Below are positions 56,429 to 56,520 of a DNA stretch of 56,520 nucleotides, one piece after another. Below the pieces are notes generated by a model. It was not told where the DNA came from and did no database searches. It was given only the letters and a program-made list of their open reading frames with translations. The translations under genes were made by a program, and so were the position numbers. The DNA comes from Pseudosporangium ferrugineum (GTDB taxonomy: Bacteria; Actinomycetota; Actinomycetes; Mycobacteriales; Micromonosporaceae), in assembly GCF_003002065.1 (NCBI RefSeq), contig NZ_PVZG01000029.1, forward strand, positions 1 through 56,520. The letters run 5' to 3'. Every line of letters begins with the position of its first letter. Within the stretch, counting starts at the first letter, position 1.

Positions 56429-56520
56429 GTGTGCTGCGCCGGAAATTCGCCTACAAAATCGTGCGAGTGATTCGAGGATCTCCTCGGCGGTCTTGGTCCA
56501 GATGAACGGTCGTGGGTTGC
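56426..56520 (-). mobile_element. IS630-family transposase, C-terminal end, cut by window edge
   Basis: Reading the minus strand inward from the edge gives NPRPFIWTKTAEEILESLAR (20 residues), then FCRRISGAAH and a TAG stop at 56426-56428. This is the familiar C-terminus of actinobacterial IS630/Tc1-mariner transposases. The stop lies at or next to the element terminus, next to a TA that fits IS630 target choice. The other end and the DDE catalytic core lie outside the window. Confidence 0.85.

Overview
This is a high-GC, strongly GC3-biased actinobacterial chromosome segment. GTG starts, ATGA/GTGA gene overlaps and putative leaderless starts placed 6-8 bases after a TANNNT -10 box are common. 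The gene set (DrrAB-MerR exporter, ECF42 sigma factor with a DGPF protein, bacterial expansin, HutF-type histidine degradation, nitrate-sensing histidine kinase, conflict-type caspase operon) suggests a morphologically complex actinomycete, probably Micromonosporaceae and perhaps Actinoplanes. The genus is an inference.

Layout. 0-3 kb: two tandem secreted chymotrypsin-fold protease paralogues, one with its catalytic Ser changed to Gly, the other with its original start lost. 3-12.7 kb: zinc alcohol dehydrogenase facing an XRE regulator, VapBC (FitAB-type) toxin-antitoxin, FAD monooxygenase, an exported alpha/beta hydrolase with an EF-hand insertion, a serine beta-lactamase-like hydrolase, a TM2 protein, and a DrrA-DrrB-MerR exporter operon with a clear MerR-type promoter. 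12.7-32.5 kb is the remarkable part. A minus-strand operon encodes an EACC1-like membrane adaptor, a caspase-TPR protein, a possible carboxylate-amine-ligase-fold protein, a cysteine-rich protein with a KH domain, and a CDC48-N-like/VWA protein. Facing it is an orphan phage-type baseplate J protein. A plus-strand operon follows: class III nucleotide cyclase, degenerate ATPase with a helical-repeat tail, SPFH-VWA fusion, TerY-like VWA, PP2C phosphatase and membrane kinase. Then come a Crp/Fnr regulator, a second TerY-type membrane kinase, and a catalytically dead cyclase domain fused to a P2 gpI-like tail domain.

32.7-38.4 kb: nitrate-sensing histidine kinase, SpoIIE-type phosphatase, STAS antagonist, RsbW-like ATPase, acetyltransferase and expansin. 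38.4-43.6 kb: MOSC protein, DGPF protein plus ECF42 sigma factor behind a matching ECF42 promoter, and a cysteine-free 868-residue orphan protein. 43.9-51.5 kb: a tightly coupled histidine utilisation operon (RpiR regulator, hutU, M20 amidohydrolase, hutF, hutI, hutH). 51.5-56.5 kb: secreted propeller-like protein, ECF sigma factor with a membrane partner, repeat-rich spacer, rdgB-rph, two DnaA-box-like sites, and the 3' end of an IS630-family transposase at the window edge.

Best candidate for an undescribed system: the 12.7-32.5 kb block. It combines an active-looking cyclase and a dead cyclase fused to a contractile-tail baseplate domain, a lone baseplate J protein, two TerY-type kinases with a phosphatase and VWA proteins, and a caspase effector operon. 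No sheath, tube, spike or tail ATPase gene is present. A plausible inference is a second-messenger and phosphorylation controlled defence or stress complex that has recruited phage baseplate parts. All domain calls come from reading motifs and need profile searches to confirm.
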